From Acinetobacter pollinis (GTDB taxonomy: Bacteria > Pseudomonadota > Gammaproteobacteria > Pseudomonadales > Moraxellaceae), in the NCBI RefSeq assembly GCF_015627175.1, contig NZ_VTDQ01000023.1, forward strand, positions 1 through 35,809: 35,809 nt of DNA, given 5' to 3'. The position numbers were made by a program, and so were the translations under genes. The notes under the pieces are model-generated. The model was given only the letters and a program-made list of their open reading frames with translations. It had not been told where the DNA came from and searched no databases. Every line of letters begins with the position of its first letter. Position 1 is the stretch's first letter. Shown one piece after another: positions 17,480-26,800 of this stretch.

Positions 17480-18130
17480 ATGTCAATAGTGAAATTTGAA
17501 GAACTCATGAAGCCAGTCATTGGCTTCTTAGGTTGTGAAACACCTAAAGCATGGCTTGATATAGCAATAACTAATCTTGAATTGCTTATGCAAGATCATG
17601 CCAATTGTGAAAAAAAAGCAGCGGGAACAGCAATGAATCTAATGTTCCGCTACAGCTTTTTTAATGATCTACAAGTGAAACTTGCCCAGCTTGTACGTGA
17701 AGAAATGCTACATTATGAGCAGGTATTGGATTTAATGAAAGCACGAGGGCAGGCTTGGCAAGCCTTAAGTGCAGGGCGTTATGCAGCAGGTTTAAGAAAG
17801 CATATTCGAACATATGAACCAGAAGCATTGATCGATATTCTTGTTGTTGGTGCATTTGTAGAGGCACGCTCATGTGAACGATTTTATGCTTTGGCACCTT
17901 TGGTAGATGATGAATTAGGGCGTTATTATCGTTATTTACTCAAATCTGAGTCGAGACATTACGAAGATTATTTAGCACTAGCAATGGATGTTGCTCAAAC
18001 GAGTAAGATGAAAAATCCAAAAGAAGATATTCAACAGCGTATTGACTATTTTAGAGAAATAGAAAAAGATCTCATTTTATCGCCTGATAATGTATTTAGA
18101 TTCCATAGTGGAGTACCAAAAAATAGCTGA
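17480..18130 (+). CDS. miaE: tRNA-(ms2io6A)-hydroxylase MiaE
   Basis: MiaE hydroxylates the isopentenyl side chain of ms2i6A37 in tRNAs that read codons starting with U. The 216-residue protein is a ferritin-like non-haem diiron enzyme. Iron-ligand motifs are visible as EEMLHYEQV (ExxH), EARSCERF and SESRHYEDY (ExxH). ATG 17480 is 2 bases after the pdxJ stop, so it is the last gene of the lepA-to-miaE run. The terminator overlaps its stop codon. Confidence 0.95.
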   Translation: MSIVKFEELMKPVIGFLGCETPKAWLDIAITNLELLMQDHANCEKKAAGTAMNLMFRYSFFNDLQVKLAQLVREEMLHYEQVLDLMKARGQAWQALSAGRYAAGLRKHIRTYEPEALIDILVVGAFVEARSCERFYALAPLVDDELGRYYRYLLKSESRHYEDYLALAMDVAQTSKMKNPKEDIQQRIDYFREIEKDLILSPDNVFRFHSGVPKNS

Positions 18131-18149
18131 GTAATACTCAGCTATTTTT
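18121..18149 (+). terminator. Terminator of miaE
   Basis: A 12-bp inverted repeat (AAATAGCTGAGT at 18121-18132 with ACTCAGCTATTT at 18136-18147) ending in a T run. The miaE stop codon (18128-18130) is inside the left arm. Confidence 0.85.
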
Positions 18150-18170
18150 AATTTTTATTCTTTTAAAATA

Positions 18171-18204
18171 AGAAAAGCCCATAATAAGTATTATGGGCTT
18201 TTCT
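18171..18204 (-). terminator. Terminator of tRNA-Asn
   Basis: A 16-bp inverted repeat (AGAAAAGCCCATAATA at 18171-18186 with TATTATGGGCTTTTCT at 18189-18204), starting 5 bases beyond the tRNA 3' end on the minus strand and followed by a T-rich stretch. It could also stop plus-strand read-through from miaE. Confidence 0.8.
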
Positions 18205-18209
18205 GAATC

Positions 18210-18285
18210 TGGCTCTCCAACCTGGGCTCGAACCAGGGACCTGCGGATTAACAGTCCGTCGCTCTACCGACTGAGCTATTGGAGA
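18210..18285 (-). tRNA. tRNA-Asn (anticodon GTT)
   Basis: The minus strand folds as a full 76-base tRNA. The acceptor stem TCTCCAA pairs with TTGGAGA, the D arm has AGCTCAGTCGGTAGAGC, the anticodon loop is CTGTTAA with GTT at tRNA positions 34-36 (complement of 18250-18252), the T arm has GGTTCGAGCC, and CCA is encoded (complement of 18210-18212). It has its own promoter and terminator. Confidence 0.97.
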
Positions 18286-18296
18286 ATCTGTGGTTG

Positions 18297-18324
18297 ATTA
18301 TATAGATAATTTATCTTAGGTCAA
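18297..18324 (-). promoter_or_regulatory. tRNA-Asn promoter
   Basis: On the minus strand TTGACC (complement of 18319-18324), a 16-base spacer, then a perfect TATAAT (complement of 18297-18302), 11 bases upstream of the mature tRNA 5' end. This is the strongest sigma-70 promoter I find in the window. The remaining bases to 18532 are AT-rich, with nothing else that I can assign. Confidence 0.8.
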
Positions 18325-18532
18325 TGTAAATAGAAGTTTTTTTCCGATTTTAAGCTTAGATGCTCTTTATTTGAACATTGTAAAAACATTTATGAAAAAT
18401 ATTTGCATACTTATCTGAAATATTGTTAAATTAATCGAAATGAACGATACAAGTGTTTCAAATTCTTTTGAAGCAGTGTGGATTTAACCTAACTTGCCAG
18501 CACTAAAATGGCTAAAATGGAGAATGCCTGAT

Positions 18533-18973
18533 ATGCATACTTTAAATATTCAATCTATTTTTCAAAATATCGAATTTTACAAAAAGAATTACATTCAAAT
18601 TCTAAAAAATCCTCAGCAATATTATCAACCTGTAGAAGACGCATCTATTAAATTCTCAATTGTAAGTTGCCAAGCTTTATATCTAGGTGACTTATTACAA
18701 CTTTGGTTTGGCCATAAATGGACATCATCCTATTTAGAAAAATTAGAAAGTTTAGATCATCATTTTTGGTATCAAAACAAAGCGTTAGTGGATGAGAGTT
18801 TTTATATTTATGCTTTTGGTCGTGATAAAAAAACCAATGTATTGACTGCTAAGGTATGGATAGAAAAACTTAATCAGTCCTCTTATATACAACTTCATAC
18901 AGATAGTTTACCTTTTTATCTTAGTTTTATTACATTAGATCGACCTGATCACCATCAATCGAAGGCATCGTAA
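18533..18973 (+). CDS. Hypothetical protein (146 aa)
   Basis: Not recognised. The product is soluble, rich in aromatic residues (Tyr, Phe, Trp) and has no signal peptide or membrane segment. It contains a helical N-terminal part (IQSIFQNIEFYKKNYIQIL), a middle with SCQALYLGDLLQLWFGHKW, and a C-terminal beta-rich part ending in a His-rich tail (DHHQS). The start is uncertain. ATG 18533 has TGGAG at 18518-18522 with good spacing; ATG 18524 is too close to that site and TTG 18494 would add 13 residues. It ends next to a hairpin shared with the converging hydrolase gene. It may be a genus-restricted orphan. Confidence 0.65.
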   Translation: MHTLNIQSIFQNIEFYKKNYIQILKNPQQYYQPVEDASIKFSIVSCQALYLGDLLQLWFGHKWTSSYLEKLESLDHHFWYQNKALVDESFYIYAFGRDKKTNVLTAKVWIEKLNQSSYIQLHTDSLPFYLSFITLDRPDHHQSKAS

Positions 18974-18980
18974 CTGAATA

Positions 18981-19010
18981 AAAAGAGGTGCTATAAAGCA
19001 CCTTTATTTT
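18981..19010. terminator. Shared terminator between converging genes
   Basis: AGGTGCT (18986-18992) pairs with AGCACCT (18997-19003) around ATAA. T-rich flanks on both sides allow termination in both directions. The stop codon of the minus-strand hydrolase lies inside the stem. Confidence 0.7.
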
Positions 19011-21021
19011 TATCTGAGGGTTGATAAAGACCATGCTCGATAAGATGTAAACGAAGAATACGTCTGAGTTCAAGTACAGCTTCAGGTGTTTCTTGAATAG
19101 AATGACCACCATGTACAATTTTCTCAGATTCTGCGCCGTCGAGATGGGCGCTTTTGTAGGGTACAATACCATCTGTAATAATATTAGGGTTTGTACTCGA
19201 TGTAATGTTTCCAATTACTGAGTGATATTCTAGCCCTGATTGGGGCATGATATTCTTTGTCAGTTGCATAAATTTAGATTTATAACTTAAATCACTTGGT
19301 CCATTTTGGATCAGACCATTATCGACCTGCTTAATAAAATCTTTAGGATTAATTTCTCCCTGAAATGAATCGGCCACAGCACCCAAAAATGCACCAGGTA
19401 AGCGAATGATTTTTCGGGCAGCACGTGTAAACCATAAGTCTGCGTATTCTGTTCCTCTATGTGGTGAGGCTAAAAAAATCGCGCGATCAAAGTTTTGAAT
19501 AGGTTGTATTTGTAATCGTTCTAATACGATAGGATCTTTATTGTGCTTTTTAAGCTCTCTCGATTTAATAAGTTTAAACGCATCTTTACTAATATCAGCC
19601 TTGCTCACAAGTAGGCGTGATATTACGCCTCCCATACTATGACCAATGAGCACGGCATCTTTTGCTGAAGGCGAGTTCTGATCTAACTCTCCAAAAGCCT
19701 GCGTAAGAATAGAATAAATTTGATATCGACTTTCTATAATTGGCATATTGGTTGAGTAAAAGACTTGCCATACTTGATAGTGCTCTCTTAGAACTTTATC
19801 ACCCATAATATCATTTGTTAACCTTACCCATGCTTCGGGACTACTTGCTAGTCCATGAACCAGAACAATAATTTGTTTGTTGGGGTTATATGGTTCTAAC
19901 ATGTATAGATGGGGCATGATTAATTGTTGATCACGATCGATCAATGACAAATATGCAGCTCGACCCAGATTGTTATGTGCCAACCATAGTCCATATGGCG
20001 CAGAAAAATTTGCTGCAAGTGGATATGATTTCCCTTCTACAATAATATTTTCTTTTTGATACGGATCATTTAATTTAATAAGCAATGGAGCGTTATTTAA
20101 TAAATCTTTTAAACTTGTATTCGGTTTAGGTTCAATAGAAATGGTTGTTGCTAAATACTGGGGAGTATGAATATTAGGGTTAACTGTATCTTTAAATTTA
20201 TGGCGTAAGGGATCTAGAATATATTTATTTTCTTCAGGAAGAGTTGGTCTAGGTAGAACTGTAACAAACTCAGCACCAAAACCATCACGTCGATTAATAG
20301 AACGTAAGCCCGAAAAGTTTAAGTTATAGCTAGAAATAAAGTCTTCAATTTTCTTATTTTGTAACTGTGGATAGTCTTTAAAATCAGTAATATATTTATT
20401 ATGACCGATATCGAAATCTTCATCTGATGTATTGGCTGGACGCTGTGTTGAAGAGAGCATCAATAATTTGGCAGTAGCCTGGTTATAAAAATCTCGAACT
20501 TGTACTTGTCTGTTATCGAAAATTCTCTGATCTGGATGTCTTTCAGTCTTAAATAAATAGGCATAACTATAACGAATACTACGATCTAGCATTTGTAGTT
20601 CTTCATTAATACATTTATTTTGAAGCTCTAATTTGTCTTTTTGTTTGTCTGTAAGGAGTTGATCTTCTTTAATCTTAAATTTACATGCAGTCGTTTTTTC
20701 AAGAGACATTGCTTTTGCTAGGTAAATTTCACTTGCCGTTGAAAAAAACTGTTCATTTGGAATTTGAGGAATCTGTTGTATATCTGTAAGACATGAGGTG
20801 GGGTCATTCATACAGATTTTAGATTCTCTTCCTGTCATTGACAGTACGTTTAGACTTGCCTCACTCAGTTTGTCATGTGTAAGGATGCTATCACGTTCAT
20901 TAGTAATAGTTATATTAAATGCTTGTTGTTTTACGCTAACCGCCTGACAGCCTCCTAAGGCGATTATAGTAAGTAGTAGAGATGACACTACTAGTTTATA
21001 TTTGGCTGTGTAATTAGACAT
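18991..21021 (-). CDS. Alpha/beta-hydrolase (lipase-like) lipoprotein
   Basis: A 676-residue envelope lipoprotein. The signal peptide ends LTIIALGGC, so Cys25 is lipidated. The N-terminal 350 residues are mostly helical and unrecognised. The C-terminal hydrolase has an oxyanion segment VLVHGLASSPEAW (about 387-398), nucleophile Ser462 in IGHSMGG, a possible acid at Asp617 (TDGIVP) and His640 (VHGGHS), as in triacylglycerol lipases and esterases. LASPHRGTEYAD is a further lipase-like block. The substrate is unknown. I chose ATG 21021; the open frame extends upstream to 21099 but runs into the preceding terminator and would bury the signal peptide. No strong ribosome site is seen. It follows the TPR lipoprotein gene on the same strand, with a terminator between. 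Confidence 0.85.
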   Translation of the reverse strand: MSNYTAKYKLVVSSLLLTIIALGGCQAVSVKQQAFNITITNERDSILTHDKLSEASLNVLSMTGRESKICMNDPTSCLTDIQQIPQIPNEQFFSTASEIYLAKAMSLEKTTACKFKIKEDQLLTDKQKDKLELQNKCINEELQMLDRSIRYSYAYLFKTERHPDQRIFDNRQVQVRDFYNQATAKLLMLSSTQRPANTSDEDFDIGHNKYITDFKDYPQLQNKKIEDFISSYNLNFSGLRSINRRDGFGAEFVTVLPRPTLPEENKYILDPLRHKFKDTVNPNIHTPQYLATTISIEPKPNTSLKDLLNNAPLLIKLNDPYQKENIIVEGKSYPLAANFSAPYGLWLAHNNLGRAAYLSLIDRDQQLIMPHLYMLEPYNPNKQIIVLVHGLASSPEAWVRLTNDIMGDKVLREHYQVWQVFYSTNMPIIESRYQIYSILTQAFGELDQNSPSAKDAVLIGHSMGGVISRLLVSKADISKDAFKLIKSRELKKHNKDPIVLERLQIQPIQNFDRAIFLASPHRGTEYADLWFTRAARKIIRLPGAFLGAVADSFQGEINPKDFIKQVDNGLIQNGPSDLSYKSKFMQLTKNIMPQSGLEYHSVIGNITSSTNPNIITDGIVPYKSAHLDGAESEKIVHGGHSIQETPEAVLELRRILRLHLIEHGLYQPSDKNKGAL

Positions 21022-21081
21022 AAAATTAAGCAAAAGATAAGTAATAGATAAAATATACGTTAAAGTGTATAAAAGTAAAAT

Positions 21082-21109
21082 ATAAAAGGTCGTATTCACG
21101 ACCTTTTAT
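21082..21109 (-). terminator. Terminator of the TPR lipoprotein gene
   Basis: A 12-bp inverted repeat (ATAAAAGGTCGT at 21082-21093 with ACGACCTTTTAT at 21098-21109) with a 4-base loop, followed on the minus strand by a T-rich stretch. It shows that the hydrolase gene must start downstream of it. Confidence 0.75.
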
Positions 21110-21143
21110 GAAGAGAGTTTGCTCAAATATTGAGTGTAAATGA

Positions 21144-22088
21144 TTAACGTCCTTTTTTATTTTCTGTCAAAGTTTCCCAAACGTTTGTGCGACCTTTAGT
21201 TTGAATCTCTTTAATGAGACGATCTGCAACTTGACCTTCTTCTGGGTATTTAACTTTATAATTACGTAAGGTAGTGATTGCGTTCTTATTGTGCTCTAAA
21301 TACAAATAGTTATTTGCAGCAGATAAATAAGCCTCTTGAACACCGCCTTTAATTGCTTTATCTAAGTAAGGAATAGCTTCTTTTTGACCGCCACCTTCAG
21401 ATAGGTTAAAACCAAACCAGAAGTTCACTAGAGGGTCATTTGGTGTCATTTTTAATAGGCGTTGGCCATAGTTTAACGATTTTGTTGTAAATTGTGGACC
21501 TAGATCTAGATTACGCGCAAGTACGCTTGTTTTAAATGCGCGGAGTAAAACGTCATAAGATGCATTGTCTTTGTCTGCGTATGTATCAAGCTGTTGACTA
21601 GTTTGACGTAACTTATTTTCAAAACCACGGCGTACATTTTTACTTGCAAATTGTGGTGGATAGTGACGTGCTTGGCCTTCTACCATTTGAATGAAATCAT
21701 CAATCGCCGTAACATCTAGCTGATTTTGTCCTGCTAAAGGAGCGTAGATAATCTCTTGTTTCTTACTGTCTATGGTAGGGATAATAAGATGATTTACATC
21801 GAGTGTAACAGTTTTAGTTGGATCTGTTTGACTTGTTACAACCATTTTAGTTACAGGTTGTGCCGCAGCATTTTTTAAATCTACTTCGAATTTAGAAGGT
21901 GCATCATAATCTGCTGCGTTTAATGCATAAAATGGTTTCGGTAGAGCAGGTTCTTTAAAAATAACAGGTTGTAGAGGCTCATTTTTAACAGTATCCTTTT
22001 GAGTATTATTGTTCTTTAATGGCATTGAGCTACATGCAGCCAATACAGAAGCAGTAAGTAGCGTTGTTGTTAGTACCTTGAGTCTCAT
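21144..22088 (-). CDS. Tetratricopeptide-repeat lipoprotein
   Basis: A 314-residue protein with a lipoprotein signal (MRLKVLTTTLLTASVLAAC, Cys19) and a Ser-rich start to the mature chain. The middle is a proline-rich then beta-type region (about 30-130). The C-terminal 150 residues look like TPR helices: NDPLVNFWFGFNLSEGGGQ, EAIPYLDKAIKGGVQEAYL and NAITTLRNYKVKYPEEGQ. TPR lipoproteins act as scaffolds in the envelope; the partner is unknown. ATG 22088 is preferred over an in-frame TTG at 22100 because it starts the signal peptide cleanly. The gene lies 94 bases downstream of cysE and upstream of the hydrolase lipoprotein. Confidence 0.8.
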   Translation of the reverse strand: MRLKVLTTTLLTASVLAACSSMPLKNNNTQKDTVKNEPLQPVIFKEPALPKPFYALNAADYDAPSKFEVDLKNAAAQPVTKMVVTSQTDPTKTVTLDVNHLIIPTIDSKKQEIIYAPLAGQNQLDVTAIDDFIQMVEGQARHYPPQFASKNVRRGFENKLRQTSQQLDTYADKDNASYDVLLRAFKTSVLARNLDLGPQFTTKSLNYGQRLLKMTPNDPLVNFWFGFNLSEGGGQKEAIPYLDKAIKGGVQEAYLSAANNYLYLEHNKNAITTLRNYKVKYPEEGQVADRLIKEIQTKGRTNVWETLTENKKGR

Positions 22089-22182
22089 AAGTATATCCAA
22101 TGTCAGTATTGTTGTTGAAAATTATTTAACATGAGTCTAATGTAAAAGAAAATATTCATGCAATGTAAAGCATGTAACAGAG

Positions 22183-22998
22183 TTAAGCTTTTGATTGCTG
22201 ATTCTGTGATTCACATTCACGCCGTACATCTTCTAGAATTTTTAATTCTTCTTGACTTAAAGGTGGGTGATCTTGTGGCTGCTTTTTATATGTTGGATCA
22301 AGCAAAGATAAACGTTGACACAAGGTTGTCATACGTTTTTCATTTTGCTCAAGCCGATCTAGTAAAATACGCATTCCTTCAAGTACAGGATCTGAGTGAT
22401 CTGCCACAGTTGCATATTGAACAAATCCAATGCGCTTTGCATAGTCACGGCGATGTTGCTCTTCATCTTGTGGTTGCGTTTGTGTGTCTTTATAGATATA
22501 ACGTGCAGGGCTACCTACAGCAGTTACACCTGAGGGAACAGCCTTTGTTACCACAGTGTTTGAGCCAATCTTTGCATTTTTACCTACAGTAAAAGGGCCT
22601 AAGATTTTGGCTCCTGCGCCCACAATGACGCCATCTTCAAGGGTAGGGTGACGTTTCCCTTTATTCCATGTTATGCCACCAAGAGTAACACCATGATATA
22701 ACGTGACATCATTGCCAATTTCTGCTGTTTCACCAATTACTACGCCCATACCATGATCGATAAAAAAGCGACGACCAATTTTAGCACCTGGGTGTATTTC
22801 AATACCTGTTGCAAAGCGACTGACTGCTGAAATTGTTCTTGCACTTACTTTAAAGTCTTTATTCCAGAGTTCATGAGCCATTCTATGCATAATAAGTGCA
22901 TGAATACCGGGGTAGGTCATTAAAACCTCAAGTGTATTTCTTGCTGCAGGATCTCGAGAAAATACCGCTTGAACGTCTTCTTTTAATTGTTTAAACAT
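22183..22998 (-). CDS. cysE: Serine O-acetyltransferase
   Basis: CysE makes O-acetylserine from serine and acetyl-CoA, the committed step of cysteine synthesis. The 271-residue protein has the helical N-terminal domain with [16 protein letters not shown] and a left-handed beta-helix of hexapeptide repeats ([35 protein letters not shown]). The catalytic His is in DHGMG. A charged C-terminal extension (about 180-271) is longer than the feedback tail of E. coli CysE. ATG 22998 with AAGG just upstream is a better start than the ATG 12 codons earlier, which would overlap trmJ. It lies 17 bases after trmJ. Confidence 0.96.
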   Translation of the reverse strand: MFKQLKEDVQAVFSRDPAARNTLEVLMTYPGIHALIMHRMAHELWNKDFKVSARTISAVSRFATGIEIHPGAKIGRRFFIDHGMGVVIGETAEIGNDVTLYHGVTLGGITWNKGKRHPTLEDGVIVGAGAKILGPFTVGKNAKIGSNTVVTKAVPSGVTAVGSPARYIYKDTQTQPQDEEQHRRDYAKRIGFVQYATVADHSDPVLEGMRILLDRLEQNEKRMTTLCQRLSLLDPTYKKQPQDHPPLSQEELKILEDVRRECESQNQQSKA

Positions 22999-23015
22999 AT
23001 GAATGCCCTTTAATT

Positions 23016-23837
23016 TTAATTGTTTTTTTTCCATTTCCCTTGACTCATTGCTTGCACACGACTGAAAACACCACGTAATAAATTATATTCCATTCGATCT
23101 AATTGTATACGTCCAAATAGCCTACGTAGGCGTAATGGTAAAAGACGTGGATTCTTTGGATCAAGAAACTCGATATCCTCTAACATTTTTTCCATATGAG
23201 GATAAAATTCTTGCATTTGTTTTTGTGTAACAAGAGGTTCATCCCAATCCATTTCTTGTTGAAGCGCCACTGGCATTTTATCGGATACTTCTGATTTGTC
23301 TAGGGAGCTTGTATGAAGAGCAGCCATTCTAAGTTCATAGCAAACGATTTGTATGGCTTGAGCAACGTTTAAAACACCGTATTCAGGATTTACCGGAATA
23401 GTCATGTGGTAGTTAGCAAGCGCCAATTCTTCATTGGTTAAACCACGATCTTCTCGACCAAAAATAATAGCAACTTCCTGTTTTTGTTGTTTAATATGGT
23501 TTAAGGCGAGTTCTGTTGCGGGTCTAACGTCTAGGAGTGGCCAAGGGATAGTTCGGCTACGTGCACTGGTGCCAAACACAAGATGACAATCTGCAATTGC
23601 ATCTTCTAATCTCTCTACAATTTGAATTTTTTCTATAAGATCTGTTGCACCAGCTGCAAGCGCATGAATATCTGGATGAGGATAGGTTTTTGGAGCAACA
23701 AGAACCAATTGGGAAATTCCCATTGTTTTCATCGCACGCAATGCACTTCCTATATTTGCAGGAAGTGTTGTATTTACCATGACAATACGGACATGACTTA
23801 AATGTGAAATAGTTTTGGCTTGATCAAAATCTTGCAT
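23016..23837 (-). CDS. trmJ: tRNA (Cm32/Um32) 2'-O-methyltransferase TrmJ
   Basis: A SPOUT-class methyltransferase of 273 residues that methylates the ribose of position 32 in the anticodon loop of several tRNAs. Conserved blocks are [20 protein letters not shown] near the start, LVAPKTYP, the knot motifs [15 protein letters not shown] and [19 protein letters not shown], and a helical C-terminal dimer tail. ATG 23837 has AGGA seven bases upstream; the longer frame to 23900 would overlap dnaE. It sits 16 bases after dnaE and 17 before cysE. The trmJ-cysE pairing is known in other Gammaproteobacteria next to the isc iron-sulfur genes, which are absent here. Confidence 0.93.
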   Translation of the reverse strand: MQDFDQAKTISHLSHVRIVMVNTTLPANIGSALRAMKTMGISQLVLVAPKTYPHPDIHALAAGATDLIEKIQIVERLEDAIADCHLVFGTSARSRTIPWPLLDVRPATELALNHIKQQKQEVAIIFGREDRGLTNEELALANYHMTIPVNPEYGVLNVAQAIQIVCYELRMAALHTSSLDKSEVSDKMPVALQQEMDWDEPLVTQKQMQEFYPHMEKMLEDIEFLDPKNPRLLPLRLRRLFGRIQLDRMEYNLLRGVFSRVQAMSQGKWKKNN

Positions 23838-23853
23838 GTTTTGTCCTGATAAA

Positions 23854-26800
23854 TTAAGAATATTGGCTAACTTCAGCATGATATAAGTCAATGGCTTCAT
23901 CCATGCTCATTGTGGCAGTAGATGGTTTTTCCTCAACGATTACTTTGGCTGCTTTTGATTTCACTTGATATTCAATATGTATCGCTGTTTTCCCAAAATA
24001 GTCTCGAAGTTTTGCAAGCATCTCGTCTAAAGGTGCAATTGACCACTCTGGAGATAGTCGAATGTCTGCTGTTGCATAGTCAAAAGAGAGATTAAATAAT
24101 ATAGGAATATGCTGACACATATCGACATTGCAAAACGGTTGGATAATTGTTTTTAACTCTTGCGCCAACTGAGGTGTGATTTGGTCTGCATTAAGAGTGA
24201 TTTGAATATGCTGTGCACGCTTTTGACGAATCTCGTTGAGACTAAATGCTTTTGAAAGGCGAGCCATCGGTCGGTCAAAACCTTCTCTTTCATAGACTTC
24301 GCCTTCAACAACAATGACTTGATCAATCTGAATAATATCTTTAAAACGCTGAAATCTTTCATGATTACAGCTAATTTCTAATCTAGAAGTACTATCGTCT
24401 AATGTAATGAGAACACGGTTAGGGAAATTTGCAACATCGAGGACGAGGCCTGCAAAGACAGTTGTTTGTCCACGCCGTGTAGGTGTAATTTCATTAAGTT
24501 TTGACGATACAAAGCATCTTAATTCTTGACGATATACATCAATTGGATGACCAGTTAGATAAAGGCCTAGCGTATCTTTTTCGCCTTTGAGTCGAACCTC
24601 ATCTGACCATGGTTTAACTGGTTTTATTGGTTTTCTTTGAACTTCTTCAACTTCACCAAATAAATCCATAATCCCTGTTTCACGGTTTTGTCTGGCTTGT
24701 TCTGCTGCTTGTACCGCTTCAGGCAGTTGAGCCATTAAATGAGATCGTTCTATGCCTAGGCAGTCTAATGCACCTGCACGAACAAGTGCCTCTAATGTTC
24801 TTTTATTAATTTTCTTTAAATCAATACGGTGGCAGAAGTCGAAAAGATCTTGATAAGGTCCTTCTTTTTCACGTGAGTCTATAACGGACTGCATGGCCTG
24901 TTCGCCCACACCTTTAATTGCACCAAGTCCGTAAACAACTGTTTTTTCATCAATAGCATGAAAGCGGTAAATAGATTGATTAATAGATGGAGGAAGTACA
25001 GTTAGTTGATTATTACGGCAGTCATCAATTAGAAAAACGACACTATCTGTATCTTGCATTTCGGATGACATAACAGCTGCCATGAATTCGGCAGGATAGT
25101 GTGCCTTTAACCATGCGGTATGATAGGCGACAAGCGCATATGCTGCAGCATGTGACTTGTTAAAACCATAGCCCGCAAATTTTTCCATAAAGTCAAAAAT
25201 ATGATTTGCTGTTGCTTCATCAATATCTTTTTCTGCTGCGCCTTTTAGAAAGATTTGGCGCTGTTTTACCATTTCTTCTGGTTTTTTCTTACCCATTGCA
25301 CGGCGTAATAAATCGGCACCACCCAATGTATAGCCAGCACAAATTTGAGCCGCTTGCATAACTTGTTCTTGGTACACCATGATCCCATAAGTAGGTTCAA
25401 GTACACCTTCTAATAAGGGGTGAAGGTATTCAAATTCTCCACCATGCATACGATGTATGAAGTCGGGAATAAGATCCATTGGACCCGGTCGGTATAAAGA
25501 AACGAATGCAATAATTTCTTCAAACTTACTTGGGCGTGCCTCTTTAAGCATGCGCTTCATGCCCACAGATTCAAACTGGAAAACAGCTGTAGTGTTTGCT
25601 TCGGCAAATATTTTATATGCTTTATTGTCATCTAAAGGCACATTTGAGATATCTAAAGGCTCTTGTGCTTGAATTCGTTTATTAATATTCTGAACCGCAT
25701 CTTCAATAACGGTAAGATTACGTAATCCTAAAAAGTCAAATTTAACAAGACCTGCGGATTCAACATCGTCTTTATCATATTGTGCGACACGGTTTGAGCC
25801 ATCTGCATCAGAAAGTACAGCAGAGAAGTCGGTAATTTTGCCCGGTGCAATGACAACGCCACCTGCATGTTTTCCTGTATTCCTTGTAATCCCCTCAAGT
25901 TTTAGGGCCATTTCCCAAATTTCACTTGCATCATCATTGTCTGGGTTTGATGGATTGGTCACGATATCTTTAAGTTGTGGCTCCATATCAATCGCGGTTG
26001 CCAAATCGACACCTAAAGGTTTTGTAGGAACCATTTTAGAAATCCGGTCAGCAAGCCCGTAAGATTTTCCTAAGACACGTGCAACATCTCGGATTGCACC
26101 CTTTGCAGCCATTGTACCGAATGTTGCAATTTGCGAAACAGCATCACGGCCATAATGACGAGCCACATAATCAATAACTCGGTCACGACCACTAATGCAA
26201 AAATCGACATCAAAGTCGGGCATAGAAACACGTTCAGGATTTAAGAAACGTTCAAAAAGTAAATCGTATCGCAAAGGGTCTAAATCTGTAATTTTTAAAC
26301 TAAATGCGACCAATGAGCCTGCACCTGAACCACGACCAGGACCAACAGGTACACCATTGTTTTTAGCCCACTGTATGAAATCCATGACAATTAGGAAGTA
26401 ACCTGGGAATCCCATATTTAGAATAATACCTACTTCATAGGCAATTCGTTCATCGTAAGGTTTTCGTATTTCATTCCAATCGTCGCCTCGTTCTTCGATA
26501 GGATAGAGTTGATTTAACCGTTCCTCTAAACCTTCTTTAGATAAGTGCTCAAAATAGGTGTCAATGGTAAAGCCAGCAGGAATTGGATATTCAGGTAAAA
26601 AATACTTACCCAGTTGTAGGCTCACATTGCAACGTTTGGCAATTTCTACTGTATTTTGAATAGCACTTGGAATATCTGAAAAGAGGGTTGTCATCTGTTC
26701 AGCAGTTTTGAAATATTGTTCTGGGCTATATATGCGAGGTCTTCTTTGGTCTGCAAGTACGTACCCATCTGCAATACATACGCGAGCTTCGTGTGCTTCA

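Noticed and set aside
21022..21099. Longer N-terminus for the hydrolase lipoprotein starting at 21099
   Set aside because: The extra 26 codons start inside the upstream terminator hairpin and would place the lipobox 51 residues in; the ATG at 21021 gives a normal lipoprotein signal.
22158..22592. 144-codon plus-strand open frame antisense to cysE
   Set aside because: It overlaps the cysE beta-helix and C-terminus, lacks a ribosome site, and has an implausible His/Leu-rich composition.
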